A DNA stretch of 64,000 nt from Flavobacterium fluvii (GCF_900129545.1 NZ_FQWB01000005.1:1-64000), one strand, 5' to 3'. Shown: positions 14,158-24,256, numbered from the stretch's first letter. Notes: generated by a model from the letters alone, not told the origin. Numbers and translations: made by a program.

Positions 14158-14871
14158 ATGAAAAAGAAACTAGTCGTCTTGACAGGAGCCGGAATCAGTG
14201 CCGAAAGCGGAATCAAAACCTTTCGTGATGCCGATGGACTTTGGGAAGGACATAATGTTATGGACGTGGCAACACCCGAAGGTTGGCAGAAAAACCCTGA
14301 ATTGGTACTTGATTTTTACAACCAAAGACGCCAACAATTACACGAAGTACTACCCAATCTTGGGCATCAAATTTTGGCGGAATTAGAAAATGATTTCGAA
14401 GTTTACATCATTACCCAAAACGTGGACAACTTGCACGAAAAAGCAGGAAGTTCAAATGTACTACATCTTCACGGGGAATTATTGAAAGTGAGAAGTACAA
14501 AAGATCATAATTACATTTTGGATTGGCAAGAAGATTTGATTCTGGGCAATGTTGATACGAATGGAAATCAATTGCGACCTCATATTGTTTGGTTTGGCGA
14601 AGAAGTTCCCGCTTTGGATGAAGCCGTAACTATTGTCGAAAAAGCAGATATTCTGGTTATAATCGGGACTTCACTCCAAGTTTATCCTGCGGCAGGTTTG
14701 ATGAATTATGCCAATGCATCAATTCCAGTTTATTATATCGACCCAAAGCCGGCGCAAATATATGACTTGCCAAATGACATTAAAATCATCGCTGCAACTG
14801 GCTCAGAGGGAATGAAAATGGTTCGAAAAGACCTTGAAAAAATGAAAAAGCAATTTCAAAAATCAATCTAA
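14158..14871 (+). CDS. SIR2-family NAD-dependent protein deacylase without zinc cysteines
   Basis: The 237-aa product has the sirtuin motifs GAGISAESGIKTFRD (NAD binding), TQNVDNLHEKAGS and the catalytic HGEL. The four cysteines that normally hold zinc between HGEL and the WFGE block are absent: that stretch (KVRSTKDHNYILDWQED) has no Cys. The C-terminal GTSLQVYPAAG and YIDPKP blocks are present. It should remove acyl groups from protein lysines using NAD; acyl preference cannot be told. It is a single gene between TrmH and PurB. Confidence 0.9.
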   Translation: MKKKLVVLTGAGISAESGIKTFRDADGLWEGHNVMDVATPEGWQKNPELVLDFYNQRRQQLHEVLPNLGHQILAELENDFEVYIITQNVDNLHEKAGSSNVLHLHGELLKVRSTKDHNYILDWQEDLILGNVDTNGNQLRPHIVWFGEEVPALDEAVTIVEKADILVIIGTSLQVYPAAGLMNYANASIPVYYIDPKPAQIYDLPNDIKIIAATGSEGMKMVRKDLEKMKKQFQKSI

Positions 14872-14902
14872 AAATCAATTTCAATTTTAAATCTTAATCC
14901 GC

Positions 14903-14910
14903 TATCTTTG
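14903..14910 (+). promoter_or_regulatory. -7 box TATCTTTG that sets the purB start
   Basis: TATCTTTG matches TAnnTTTG, 24 nt upstream of the ATG at 14935. An upstream in-frame TTG at 14908 lies inside this box and so cannot be the start. Confidence 0.65.
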
Positions 14911-14934
14911 CACCTTTCTAAAAAACCGCTAACA

Positions 14935-16281
14935 ATGACAATCTTAAACGAATTAAACGCCGTATCGCCAATCGACGGAAGATACAGAAGCAAAACCAGT
15001 TCACTTTCTAAATATTTTTCCGAAGAAGCTTTAATCAAATACCGCGTATTGGTTGAAATTGAATATTTTATTACGCTTTGCGAAATTCCTTTACCTCAAC
15101 TAAAAGACGTAAACCCGAATGTATTCGAAAGTTTGCGTGACATTTATAGAAACTTCTCTACCGAAAATGCACTTTGGATAAAAGAAACCGAAAAAGTAAC
15201 CAACCACGATGTAAAAGCGGTTGAATATTTTATCAAAGACGCTTTCGAAAAACTGGGATTATCTCAATTCAAGGAATTCATCCACTTTGGATTGACTTCA
15301 CAAGATATCAACAATACAGCTATTCCGCTTTCAACCAAAGACGCTTTCGAAAAAGTATATATGCCGTCATTAATCTCTTTGACCTCAAAGTTAAAAGAAT
15401 TAAGTATTGAATGGAAGGACGTTCCAATGTTGGCCAGAACTCATGGACAACCTGCTTCACCAACTCGTTTGGGTAAAGAAATTGGTGTTTTCGTGGAGCG
15501 TTTGGAAGAGCAAATGCGTTTGTTGTTCAACATTCCTTTTGCTGCCAAGTTTGGTGGAGCAACAGGAAATTACAACGCCCATCACGTAGCGTATCCACAA
15601 ATTGACTGGAGAAAATTTGGTAGCACATTCGTGGAAGAAAACCTTGGTTTACACCACTCCTTCCCTACTACACAAATCGAACATTACGATCACTTTGCTG
15701 CCTTTTTTGATGCGTTGAAAAGAATCAACACCATCATTATTGATTTGGACAGAGATATTTGGACGTATGTTTCAATGGAATATTTCAAGCAAAAAATCAA
15801 GGCGGGAGAAATTGGTTCATCGGCAATGCCACACAAAGTAAACCCTATTGATTTTGAAAACTCTGAAGGAAACTTGGGAATTGCCAATGCTATTTTCGAA
15901 CACCTTTCAGCTAAATTACCGGTTTCAAGATTGCAACGTGATTTAACGGACAGTACCGTTTTGAGAAACATTGGTGTACCTGTGGGACATACTTTAATCG
16001 CTTTCGAAGCTACTTTGAAAGGTTTGAACAAACTTTTGTTGAACGAACCAAAATTCCACGAAGATTTAGAGAAAAACTGGGCAGTTGTGGCCGAAGCGAT
16101 TCAAACAATTTTACGTCGCGAGGCTTATCCAAATCCTTATGAAGCCTTGAAAGGTTTGACCAGAACCAACGAAGCTATCACCAAAGATTCGATTCACGAA
16201 TTTATTGGAACATTAGAAGTTTCCGCAGAAATTAAAGCAGAATTGATGCAAATCACGCCAAGTAATTTCTTGGGGATTTAA
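14935..16281 (+). CDS. purB: Adenylosuccinate lyase
   Basis: The 448-aa product carries the fumarase-superfamily signature GSSAMPHKVNPIDFENSEGN and the PurB-specific start LNAVSPIDGRYRSKT. It works in purine synthesis, cleaving SAICAR to AICAR and adenylosuccinate to AMP, as a cytoplasmic homotetramer. Its length and the block HDVKAVEYFIK match the longer E. coli-type PurB. The ATG at 14935 is chosen because the -7 box lies just upstream. An 11-bp hairpin follows the gene. Confidence 0.95.
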   Translation: MTILNELNAVSPIDGRYRSKTSSLSKYFSEEALIKYRVLVEIEYFITLCEIPLPQLKDVNPNVFESLRDIYRNFSTENALWIKETEKVTNHDVKAVEYFIKDAFEKLGLSQFKEFIHFGLTSQDINNTAIPLSTKDAFEKVYMPSLISLTSKLKELSIEWKDVPMLARTHGQPASPTRLGKEIGVFVERLEEQMRLLFNIPFAAKFGGATGNYNAHHVAYPQIDWRKFGSTFVEENLGLHHSFPTTQIEHYDHFAAFFDALKRINTIIIDLDRDIWTYVSMEYFKQKIKAGEIGSSAMPHKVNPIDFENSEGNLGIANAIFEHLSAKLPVSRLQRDLTDSTVLRNIGVPVGHTLIAFEATLKGLNKLLLNEPKFHEDLEKNWAVVAEAIQTILRREAYPNPYEALKGLTRTNEAITKDSIHEFIGTLEVSAEIKAELMQITPSNFLGI

Positions 16282-16292
16282 TAAAACATAAG

Positions 16293-16326
16293 CTGTGGTT
16301 AATACCAAACTAAAAATTAACCACAG
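16293..16326. terminator. Hairpin after purB, perfect 11-bp stem
   Basis: CTGTGGTTAAT (16293-16303) pairs with ATTAACCACAG (16316-16326), 12 nt after the purB stop. A T-run is lacking, so its role as terminator is uncertain. It also forms the left part of the CACAGATT repeat. Confidence 0.5.
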
Positions 16327-16395
16327 ATTAAAAAGATTATCACAGATTTCCCTAATAATGCACATAAAATCTGTGTGAATCTGTGCAATCAGTGG
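16321..16395. repeat. Dispersed repeat with CACAGATT / AATCTGTG arms
   Basis: Two copies of CACAGATT (16322-16329, 16341-16348) face two copies of AATCTGTG (16368-16375, 16378-16385), with CCACAG at the left edge and a degenerate CAGTGG at the right. I recall this pattern as a common intergenic repeat in several bacterial phyla. It carries no gene. Confidence 0.6.
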
Positions 16396-16425
16396 CAAAA
16401 AAACATTTAAAAGTACAAAGCAATT

Positions 16426-17202
16426 ATGAAGAATTCTATTCTAAAAATCGTATTGCTTTGTACTTTTTTAATTTTATTTTCTTGTGAAAAGGAAAAACCT
16501 AAACCAAAACCAAAAGTTAAACCCAGTATTGCAGGAGTCATTTTGTCCTTTGACGATGCTTATGTAAACGCTTGGTTTGACACGGATCAGGAACTAAAAA
16601 AATATTCCTGGAAAGGCACTTTTTTTGTTTCCAAAATAAACACCTTGAAGCATTACCAAATCCAGAAACTTCTTCAATTACAAAAAGAAGGACACGAGAT
16701 TGCGGGTCACGGACTTCATCACTACAACGCAGCCGATTTTACCCGTGTTCATACCATTAATGAATATATGGATCAAGAAATTAATCCGATGTTGAAATTA
16801 ATGAGTTTTTATGGTTTAAAAGTTTCTTCATTTGCATATCCGTATGGCGGTCGAACAAAAAAACTGGACGCTGCTTTATTGAAAAAATTCAAGATTATAA
16901 GGGGACGAGCATTTTGCGAAGAAGTTGCCAACAAACAAGGATGCTATTACAACAACTCTAATTTAGTTTTCAGTTTCAGTATTGATGACACCCATAACCA
17001 CTTTAATATTCCGCATCTCTTGCAATTATTGGATTATGCCAAGAAGAACAATAAAATTTTGATCCTGAATAGCCACAAAACCGTAAAAAACGTGACCGCG
17101 GATTATCAGACGAAAAATGCAACATTGGAACTTATTTGCCAATACATCAAACGCAACAACATGAAGTTTTACACTTTGTCTGATTTGAACAAGTTGAAAT
17201 AA
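16426..17202 (+). CDS. Polysaccharide deacetylase family lipoprotein
   Basis: The 258-aa product has a lipoprotein signal (LLCTFLILFSC, Cys20), a basic Lys/Pro linker (KEKPKPKPKVK) and a NodB-type domain: D43-D44 in SFDDA, H95 and H99 in GHGLHH (metal ligands), AYPYGG, and LNSHK near the end. The family removes acetyl groups from chitin-like, peptidoglycan or exopolysaccharide sugars. As a lipoprotein it would act in the periplasm or at the outer membrane. The substrate cannot be inferred. It is a single gene between purB and the antiporter. Confidence 0.85.
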   Translation: MKNSILKIVLLCTFLILFSCEKEKPKPKPKVKPSIAGVILSFDDAYVNAWFDTDQELKKYSWKGTFFVSKINTLKHYQIQKLLQLQKEGHEIAGHGLHHYNAADFTRVHTINEYMDQEINPMLKLMSFYGLKVSSFAYPYGGRTKKLDAALLKKFKIIRGRAFCEEVANKQGCYYNNSNLVFSFSIDDTHNHFNIPHLLQLLDYAKKNNKILILNSHKTVKNVTADYQTKNATLELICQYIKRNNMKFYTLSDLNKLK

Positions 17203-17378
17203 AAACAATTTCAATACTCATCAATTCCTTTTGAAAATGAATATTAAATCTTTTCAAAAGGTTTTTGCTTTAAAAACAAGTTTCATAAAAGCTATTTTAA
17301 CAAAGTTTAACTTTTGAAATAAAGTTTTTTTGTAACTTACCAAAATACAAAAAGAACAGTAAACACAACTATACGCCT

Positions 17379-19619
17379 ATGAGTCCAGCAGAAAAAGCAG
17401 CAGAAATTTCACATCACTTGCAGCCATTAATCAGCGATTTGGGATTGATTCTCATGACTGCTGGAATTGCCGTTTTGATTTTTAAAAAATTAAAACAACC
17501 CCTTGTTTTGGGTTATTTAATTGCGGGTTTTTTGGCCGGAAACCATTTTGATTTTTTCCCTTCAGTAAAAGAAATCAAAAGCGTGGAGGTTTGGGCCGAA
17601 ATTGGCGTCATCTTTTTGTTGTTCAGTTTGGGTCTCGAATTCAGCTTCAAGAAATTAATGAAAGTGGGCGGAACGGCCTCCATTACTGCGGGAACACAAA
17701 TTGTTACCATGTGTATTCTGGGTTATGCCGTTGGCCAATGGATGGATTGGTCTCAAATGGACAGTATTTTTTTGGGCGTGATTCTCTCCATATCTTCTAC
17801 CACGATTATTTTAAAATCCTTTGATGAATTAGGTGTAAAAACCCAAAAGTTTGCTGGAATAGTCATTGGCTCCTTGATTGTTCAAGACATACTGGCCATT
17901 TTAATGATGGTTTTATTGTCAACAGTTGCCGCGAGCAGCCAGTTTTCTGGAACCGATCTTTTAATGTCCGTATTAAAACTCGTGTTTTTCCTCGTGATTT
18001 GGTTTTTGGGAGGTATTTTTATCATTCCAACAGTACTCAAAAAAACCAAACATTTACTGACCGACGAAATGTTGCTTATCATTTCATTGGCCTTGTGCTT
18101 GACAATGGTCAGCTTGGCTGCAAATGTTGGTTTTTCGCCTGCGCTTGGTGCTTTCATAATGGGCTCCATCATTGCAGAAACCACGCAGGCCGAGCATATT
18201 GAACATTTGGTAAAACCCGTAAAAGATTTGTTTGGAGCCGTTTTTTTTGTGTCAGTCGGGATGTTGATCGCCCCCGAGGCCTTGTACGAGCATGCTATTC
18301 CTGTAGTAATCCTTTCATTTGTCACCATTTTTGGACAATCCATCAGTTCCACTTTTGGAGCTTTATTATCGGGGCAACCCTTGAAAGATTCCATAAGAAC
18401 AGGAATGAGTTTGTCACAAATTGGGGAATTTTCTTTTATCATTGCCACTTTGGGCGTGACATTGAAAGCCACAAATTCTTTTTTATATCCAATAGTGGTG
18501 GCGGTTTCGGCCGTTACGGTATTTACGACCCCATTTATGGTTAAATATTCGCTGCCTTTTTCTGAATATTTGGCACATAATTTACCCCGTAAATGGACCA
18601 AACGAATCGAACGCTATTCCGCCAGTACCCAAGCGATAAAAACAGTTAGTTTATGGCAAACCGTAATCAATGCTTTTTTGATTCAGGTAGTTGCACTTGT
18701 CGTAATCATTCTTGGCATTATTTTGCTTTCTTCCCGCTACATATTGCCTTTGGTGAAAGATTATCATTTGGGGAATTCTATGGGAGCCTTGATAACATTG
18801 AGTATAATAGCCCCTTTTTTGTGGGCACTTGCTTTTCGAAGAGTAGCCATCAGGGAAGTAGAACAATTAATGCAAGACCGTAAATCCCGCGGCCCATTGA
18901 CGATGCTGTTTTTCATACGCATTTTATTGTCCATTTTCTTCATTGGTTTGTTGTTGAACTTCTTCTTCTCTCCAAAAATTGCTTTGATTGCATTAATAAT
19001 TGCAGTCATAATTTATTTGCTTTTCCAAAAGAAACTACACGTTCAATACCACAAAATCGAGAATCATTTCTTGGCCAATTTACACGGCAGGGAAATAGAC
19101 AGGGCCAAAAGAAGTCGAAGCGATTTAACGCCTTGGGATGGTCACATGGCGGTTTTTGATATTGCTGACGAATCCAATATAGCGGGAAAAACATTGAAAA
19201 ACCTGAAACTCCGAGAACTATTGGGCGTGAATATTGTCTCCATCAAAAGAGGTGAAATCACTATTCATATCCCTCAGGCCAATGAGCGTATTTTCCCGGG
19301 AGACGAAGTTTGTGTCATTGGAACTGATGAACAAGTCCAGGAATTCAAAAAATATCTGGACAAACATGAAATGGACGTTTCTCCAGTAATCAAAGATCCC
19401 GATATTGTTTTGCGTCAAATCGAATTAAAAAATCACGTTTTCCACGGAAAGAGTATCAAAGAATCTAGACTACGCGAGAAAACAAAAGGACTGATTGTGG
19501 GCATCGAAAAAAGAGGAAACCGAATCTTGAACCCGGAATCCTATGTCATTCTGGAAAAAGACGACATCCTGTGGATTGTGGGAGACCGAAAACTTTTGAC
19601 GGATTTGGTTCACGATTAA
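17379..19619 (+). CDS. CPA2-type monovalent cation/proton antiporter with two RCK_C domains
   Basis: The 746-aa product has a long N-terminal region of about 11-13 membrane helices (residues 15-410) with the family block LGYLIAGFLAG and the GVIFLLFSLGLEFS segment, a second helix bundle (about 430-560), and a cytoplasmic tail with two TrkA_C/RCK_C modules (about 585-670 and 675-746: NIAGKTLKNLKL and GKSIKESRLREK). It likely exchanges K+ or Na+ for protons in the inner membrane under ligand gating by the RCK_C modules. The full RCK_N nucleotide domain seen in KefB/C is missing. Confidence 0.88.
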   Translation: MSPAEKAAEISHHLQPLISDLGLILMTAGIAVLIFKKLKQPLVLGYLIAGFLAGNHFDFFPSVKEIKSVEVWAEIGVIFLLFSLGLEFSFKKLMKVGGTASITAGTQIVTMCILGYAVGQWMDWSQMDSIFLGVILSISSTTIILKSFDELGVKTQKFAGIVIGSLIVQDILAILMMVLLSTVAASSQFSGTDLLMSVLKLVFFLVIWFLGGIFIIPTVLKKTKHLLTDEMLLIISLALCLTMVSLAANVGFSPALGAFIMGSIIAETTQAEHIEHLVKPVKDLFGAVFFVSVGMLIAPEALYEHAIPVVILSFVTIFGQSISSTFGALLSGQPLKDSIRTGMSLSQIGEFSFIIATLGVTLKATNSFLYPIVVAVSAVTVFTTPFMVKYSLPFSEYLAHNLPRKWTKRIERYSASTQAIKTVSLWQTVINAFLIQVVALVVIILGIILLSSRYILPLVKDYHLGNSMGALITLSIIAPFLWALAFRRVAIREVEQLMQDRKSRGPLTMLFFIRILLSIFFIGLLLNFFFSPKIALIALIIAVIIYLLFQKKLHVQYHKIENHFLANLHGREIDRAKRSRSDLTPWDGHMAVFDIADESNIAGKTLKNLKLRELLGVNIVSIKRGEITIHIPQANERIFPGDEVCVIGTDEQVQEFKKYLDKHEMDVSPVIKDPDIVLRQIELKNHVFHGKSIKESRLREKTKGLIVGIEKRGNRILNPESYVILEKDDILWIVGDRKLLTDLVHD

Positions 19620-19640
19620 ACTATTACAATCAGAATAAAA

Positions 19641-19672
19641 AAAAGGTGCAAGAACTGAATCTTGCACCTTTT
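19641..19672. terminator. Bidirectional terminator, 13-bp perfect stem
   Basis: AAAAGGTGCAAGA (19641-19653) pairs with TCTTGCACCTTTT (19660-19672) between the converging antiporter and guaB genes. Confidence 0.88.
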
Positions 19673-19717
19673 TGACTTTTATAATTTACCTCGATTCTTT
19701 GACTTCTTGGCAAAAAA

Positions 19718-21190
19718 TTATCTCGAATAATTCGGAGCTTCTTTTGTGATGGTCACATTATGCGGATGACTTTCGTTGATACCACTGGCAGTAATGCGAA
19801 CAAAACGACCTGAATCTTGCAAAGTCGCAATGTCTTTGGAACCACAATATCCCATACCGGCACGAAGACCACCTATGAATTGTTGCATGCTTTCGTTCAA
19901 CTCTCCTTTATAAGGCACGCGACCCACGATTCCTTCCGGCACCAGTTTCTTCACATCGTCTTCCACGTCTTGGAAATAACGGTCTTTCGAACCTTCCTGC
20001 ATCGCTTCAACAGAACCCATTCCTCGATAAGACTTGAATTTTCTTCCTTCAAAAATGATGGTTTCTCCTGGAGATTCCATTGTTCCGGCCAATAATGACC
20101 CTAGCATCACGCAATCAGCACCTGCAGCAATCGCTTTAGGAATATCTCCCGTGTAACGAATTCCACCATCGGCAATCACGGGAACTCCAGTCCCTTTTAT
20201 GGCTGCAGCTACTTCAAGAACGGCAGAAAATTGAGGAAAACCAACACCTGCAACGATTCTGGTTGTACAAATAGAACCAGGTCCTATTCCTACTTTCACG
20301 CCATCGGCACCATTTTCCACTAAATATTTGGCAGCTTCTGGAGTGGCGATATTTCCAACAATAACATCAAGATTTGGAAATTTGGCTTTCACGGCTTTCA
20401 ATACATCCACCACGCCTTTTGTATGTCCGTGGGCGGTATCAATAATTACGGCATCTACTCCGGCGTTAACCAAAGCAGTAGCTCTTTCGACTGCATCGGC
20501 AGTAACTCCCAAAGCGGCAGCTACTCTCAAACGACCAAATTTATCTTTATTGGCATTTGGTTTTTGGGTCAATTTAGTGATGTCTCTAAACGTGATTAAA
20601 CCAACCAACTCGTTTTTGGCATTTACAACCGGTAATTTTTCGATTTTATATCCTTGCAAAACAACCTCGGCTTGTGCCAATGAAGTTCCTTCGGCAACGG
20701 TAACCAAGTTTTCACTTGTCATTATTTCGACGATAGGTCTTGCATTGTTTTTTTCGAAACGCAAATCCCTGTTGGTAACAATTCCTTTCAAAATTCTATT
20801 TTCGTCCACAATTGGAATACCACCAATACCATATTCTTTCATGGCACTTTTGGCATCGGCAACTGTAGAAGTCAATGGTAAAGTAACTGGATCGATGATC
20901 ATGCCGGACTCGGCACGTTTTACTTTGCGAACTTTGGTAGCTTGCTGTTCGATAGTCATATTCTTGTGCAAAACACCTATTCCTCCTTCTTGAGCCATGG
21001 CAATTGCCATATCACTTTCGGTAACGGTATCCATGGCTGCGGACACAATTGGAACATTAAGCGTAATATTTCTGGAGAATTTTGATTTAATACTTACTTC
21101 GCGGGGAAGTACATTCGAATAATTCGGAACTAATAATACATCATCGTAAGTTAAACCTTCGCCGATAATCTTTGAGTTATGTGCTATCAT
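19718..21190 (-). CDS. guaB: Inosine-5'-monophosphate dehydrogenase
   Basis: The 490-aa product has the standard GuaB layout: an N-terminal barrel part ([14 protein letters not shown]), two CBS domains inserted at about residues 95-205, then the catalytic loop [11 protein letters not shown] with the active-site Cys, and the flap [10 protein letters not shown] followed by the SKDRYF block. It oxidises IMP to XMP with NAD, the first committed step to GMP. Length matches the usual bacterial enzyme. The promoter box on the minus strand is TAAATTTG (21221-21228). Confidence 0.97.
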   Translation of the reverse strand: MIAHNSKIIGEGLTYDDVLLVPNYSNVLPREVSIKSKFSRNITLNVPIVSAAMDTVTESDMAIAMAQEGGIGVLHKNMTIEQQATKVRKVKRAESGMIIDPVTLPLTSTVADAKSAMKEYGIGGIPIVDENRILKGIVTNRDLRFEKNNARPIVEIMTSENLVTVAEGTSLAQAEVVLQGYKIEKLPVVNAKNELVGLITFRDITKLTQKPNANKDKFGRLRVAAALGVTADAVERATALVNAGVDAVIIDTAHGHTKGVVDVLKAVKAKFPNLDVIVGNIATPEAAKYLVENGADGVKVGIGPGSICTTRIVAGVGFPQFSAVLEVAAAIKGTGVPVIADGGIRYTGDIPKAIAAGADCVMLGSLLAGTMESPGETIIFEGRKFKSYRGMGSVEAMQEGSKDRYFQDVEDDVKKLVPEGIVGRVPYKGELNESMQQFIGGLRAGMGYCGSKDIATLQDSGRFVRITASGINESHPHNVTITKEAPNYSR

Positions 21191-21220
21191 TGCAATTTGA
21201 AGTTGTAGTTAAATTGCGTG

Positions 21221-21228
21221 CAAATTTA
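21221..21228 (-). promoter_or_regulatory. -7 box TAAATTTG of guaB
   Basis: Minus-strand TAAATTTG lies 30 nt upstream of the guaB ATG at 21190. Confidence 0.5.
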
Positions 21229-21400
21229 AGCAATCTTAAGCAGATATACATTATAAATAAAAAATTAAATCTGTAGTACATCTATTTTTCTAATTATAAC
21301 CTGGGTTTGATTCTAAAAAACAGCACAAATTTTTCAATGGAAAAATCAAATCATTCACTGTTAATAACGTTCTAAAGAAGAAGTTCGAAACAAATTTCGT

Positions 21401-22792
21401 TTAGTCAGGCGTATTTTTATCTGGAAAAATGATATTGAACCCCAATTGAAAGGACAAACTATTGGCCTTGCTAATATCCTGATATTCCAAAAGGTTGTCG
21501 GCAAGAACATAAAAATTGACTTTACCAATGGTAGTCGACAATCCCAAACCAATATTTTTGGAAGAAAAAGAATCAACCGTATAAGTGGCTTTCATTTCCA
21601 ACGAATCGAAAAACCTCCTTCTATAATAAGCAGTCAAAGCCATAAGCGGCGATCGTGGTGCCGACATTGCAAACAACTGCGCTCCAACGGAATTCTTGTA
21701 AACCATTTCATTGTCACCTAGACAATTACATTCGGAATCCCTGCCGTCCCCAAAAGAATATTGGATGGAAGAATTAAATTTTAAAGGCCTCCAAGTAGTG
21801 TATTTATAATTTAATGTGTCCAAAGGAATGGCATCCTCAAATTCTTGTACCAAATCATTTGTGTTTCCGGCAATAAAATCAGGCGTCAATCCTTCTGCTT
21901 TATAATATCCTTTATAACTGTAACTCTGGAATTCCTTGGTGTGACTAATAAAACCAATATCTATTAAACTTGCCGTAAATTGAACATTTTTTCGAGGATA
22001 ATAGGTCAACCCCAAATCCAATCCCAAACCTAGATTTCCTCCTAAAAAAGCCTTTTTCATAATATCACTATTGACATTTCCCGCATAATTATCGATATAA
22101 TTTGTAAATCCAGAGGTATTGACCAACATATCTGATGAAATAACCTGCTCATAGATGGAATTAGTACCCTGAATGGTGTAGAAATAACCTGAGTTTTTTG
22201 TCGAAGAAACATTAAAAATACTCGAATAAATCTTGGCACGAGCACCCAGAATTAATTCTTCATTTACATTTTTATGAATCCCAAAATGAAAAACAGAAAG
22301 CATTTCTCCTCTGGTAGTCAAATCGCCCAAATCGAAAACTTTGCCCAAATGAGGCTGGTTTCCGTCCAAAGCCAATATGGCAAAATCTTTAGGCACATAA
22401 GTGAATACATCCATTTCTTGGTACATTCCAAAAGAGACATAAGAGCCTTCCTGCCAATCCCCCAATTTAAAACCGCCGCTAAAGATTTCCAATTGTTCAT
22501 TTATGGAAACCTTGTCGTTTCTTGAAGTAGAAAACACGACATTTCTCAGTTTGACATTAAAATCAACTCCATTGTCGGCAAACAAATCATATACGGAAAA
22601 ACCACTGGAACCCACATTTGTAGAAATTCCAGACAACAAAGGAATGCCTACAAACCAATTGTATTTAACATCGGAACCTGGATTTGTCAACAAAGATTGG
22701 GGTGTCGAAGTGAAATTGTATAAAATTTGCCTGTTTTGCGAAAAGCAACTAAATGCCACAAAAAAGATGAAAAGCAATACTGTTTTTCTCAT
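21401..22792 (-). CDS. DUF5723 family outer-membrane protein
   Basis: The 463-aa product has a signal peptide (LLFIFFVAFSCFSQ) and a beta-strand-rich body typical of an outer-membrane barrel (FNFTSTPQSLLTNPG-like start, many alternating aromatic strands), matching the DUF5723 family of Bacteroidota as I recall it. Function is unknown. Its start overlaps the stop of the upstream lipoprotein gene by 4 nt, so the two are translated together and may form a complex at the outer membrane. Confidence 0.82.
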   Translation of the reverse strand: MRKTVLLFIFFVAFSCFSQNRQILYNFTSTPQSLLTNPGSDVKYNWFVGIPLLSGISTNVGSSGFSVYDLFADNGVDFNVKLRNVVFSTSRNDKVSINEQLEIFSGGFKLGDWQEGSYVSFGMYQEMDVFTYVPKDFAILALDGNQPHLGKVFDLGDLTTRGEMLSVFHFGIHKNVNEELILGARAKIYSSIFNVSSTKNSGYFYTIQGTNSIYEQVISSDMLVNTSGFTNYIDNYAGNVNSDIMKKAFLGGNLGLGLDLGLTYYPRKNVQFTASLIDIGFISHTKEFQSYSYKGYYKAEGLTPDFIAGNTNDLVQEFEDAIPLDTLNYKYTTWRPLKFNSSIQYSFGDGRDSECNCLGDNEMVYKNSVGAQLFAMSAPRSPLMALTAYYRRRFFDSLEMKATYTVDSFSSKNIGLGLSTTIGKVNFYVLADNLLEYQDISKANSLSFQLGFNIIFPDKNTPD

Positions 22793-23325
22793 TCCACTAC
22801 AAAATAAAGAGTGGCACTTGAACGCAATTTCAAACTCCCCAAACTATTCTCGCTCAAAGCTGGCCCAGGCAACAAGGTAACAACAAAAGCAACCTTGGAA
22901 GTTTTTTTCAATAAATCAAGTTTGACATTTTGAAATATTTCGGTTTTTGTGACCAAGTTTTGTGTGCCGGAATAGGCCGGGATATTAAATGGAATGGTGT
23001 AAATAGCTGCATTATTGGCATCAACAAAAAAAATATTAATCCTGAAACCTCTATTTATGGTATTGTTATATTCGAAAAAGAAATCGGCCCTGGTCAGGTT
23101 TTCATCAAAAAACGATTCTTTGAAAACATCAAAATCCATCAAATCACCAGACACGGTTTGTTCCACTCCTCCATCCACAAATTGATGGGCTTGAACATCA
23201 AAAGTCGCTAGATTTGTAACAACAACAGGTTCCAACTTCAAATCATTGACCTGATTGAAATCTAAATCGCTGGAACACGATAGAGAAAAAATGCAGAGGA
23301 AAACTATTCCTATTTTTTTTTTCAT
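22789..23325 (-). CDS. Lipoprotein co-expressed with the DUF5723 barrel
   Basis: From the ATG at 23325 (178 aa; an upstream TTG at 23334 is also in frame), the product has a lipoprotein signal (GIVFLCIFSLSC) followed by an all-beta domain. It overlaps the DUF5723 gene by 4 nt (ATGA-type overlap). No named family is recognised. Co-translation with an outer-membrane barrel suggests a surface or periplasmic partner role, an inference from context. Confidence 0.75.
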   Translation of the reverse strand: MKKKIGIVFLCIFSLSCSSDLDFNQVNDLKLEPVVVTNLATFDVQAHQFVDGGVEQTVSGDLMDFDVFKESFFDENLTRADFFFEYNNTINRGFRINIFFVDANNAAIYTIPFNIPAYSGTQNLVTKTEIFQNVKLDLLKKTSKVAFVVTLLPGPALSENSLGSLKLRSSATLYFVVE

Positions 23326-23385
23326 GCTATTCAATATCTTGGAAAAGTTAGAGATACAACGAAGTTATTGGTTTTTTATTATTTT

Positions 23386-24249
23386 CTAATGAAAGGCCTT
23401 GAATATTTTTGTAGCTTCATTGTAAGCACTTTCAAAACTCATGGCGCTTACATTTGTGTTTTCTTTTTTCGAAGTAAAATACGAGACTAATTTCTCGGTA
23501 GGCATATTGCCCGTCAGGATATCTTTGGCCATTGGACAACCGCCAAAACCCTGAATCGCACCATCAAAACGACGGCAACCCGAATTATAGGCTGCATCCA
23601 TTTTTTCGAACCATTTATCCGGCGTGGTGTGGAGATGGGCTCCAAACTCAATCTTGGGATATTTTGGAATTAAATGTGAAAACAAATACTGGATAACCTC
23701 TGGTGTTGAACTGCCGACAGTATCCGAAAGCGAAAGTATCTTCACTCCCATATTGGATAATTTTTCCGTCCATTCGCCCACGATTTCCACGTTCCAGGGA
23801 TCACCATACGGATTCCCAAATCCCATCGAAAGATACGCCACGACTTCTTTATTGCTTTTCTCCGCAATCTCCATGATTTCTTCCAAAGTTATTACGGATT
23901 CTGCTATGGTTTTATGGGTATTACGCATTTGGAAATTCTCCGAAATCGAAAATGGAAATCCCAAATACTGAATGGATTTATGTTGCGAAGCGGCAATTGC
24001 TCCTTGTGTATTGGCAATAATGGCCAATAATTTACTTTGTGTTTGCGATAAGTCCAGTTGTGCCAAAACTTCGGCAGTGTCCTGCATTTGAGGAATGGCT
24101 TTAGGCGAAACAAAACTCCCAAAGTCTATGGTATCGAAACCCACACGCAACAACGATTGGATATAACTTACTTTTCGAGCCGTGGGGATAAATGTCTTTA
24201 TTCCTTGCATGGCATCACGAGGGCATTCGATAAGTTTTATTGCTTCCAT
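23386..24249 (-). CDS. Hydroxymethylglutaryl-CoA lyase-like enzyme
   Basis: The 287-aa product (from the ATG at 24249) has the HMGL/DRE-TIM start IKLIECPRDAMQG (Arg and Asp for metal and catalysis), the metal-binding HLHTTPD and the GFGGCPMAKD loop with the catalytic Cys. The family cleaves HMG-CoA to acetoacetate and acetyl-CoA in leucine breakdown, though related lyases use other acyl-CoAs. The upstream in-frame start at 24270 is rejected because the -7 box TATCTTTG (24257-24264) lies between it and the ATG. The short distance (7 nt) implies an almost leaderless mRNA. Confidence 0.88.
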   Translation of the reverse strand: MEAIKLIECPRDAMQGIKTFIPTARKVSYIQSLLRVGFDTIDFGSFVSPKAIPQMQDTAEVLAQLDLSQTQSKLLAIIANTQGAIAASQHKSIQYLGFPFSISENFQMRNTHKTIAESVITLEEIMEIAEKSNKEVVAYLSMGFGNPYGDPWNVEIVGEWTEKLSNMGVKILSLSDTVGSSTPEVIQYLFSHLIPKYPKIEFGAHLHTTPDKWFEKMDAAYNSGCRRFDGAIQGFGGCPMAKDILTGNMPTEKLVSYFTSKKENTNVSAMSFESAYNEATKIFKAFH

Positions 24250-24256
24250 AGAAAAC

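Noticed and set aside
17882-18601. Minus-strand frame of 239 aa
   Set aside because: Antisense shadow of the antiporter gene, with no family features.
20328-20993. Plus-strand frame of 221 aa
   Set aside because: Antisense shadow of guaB.
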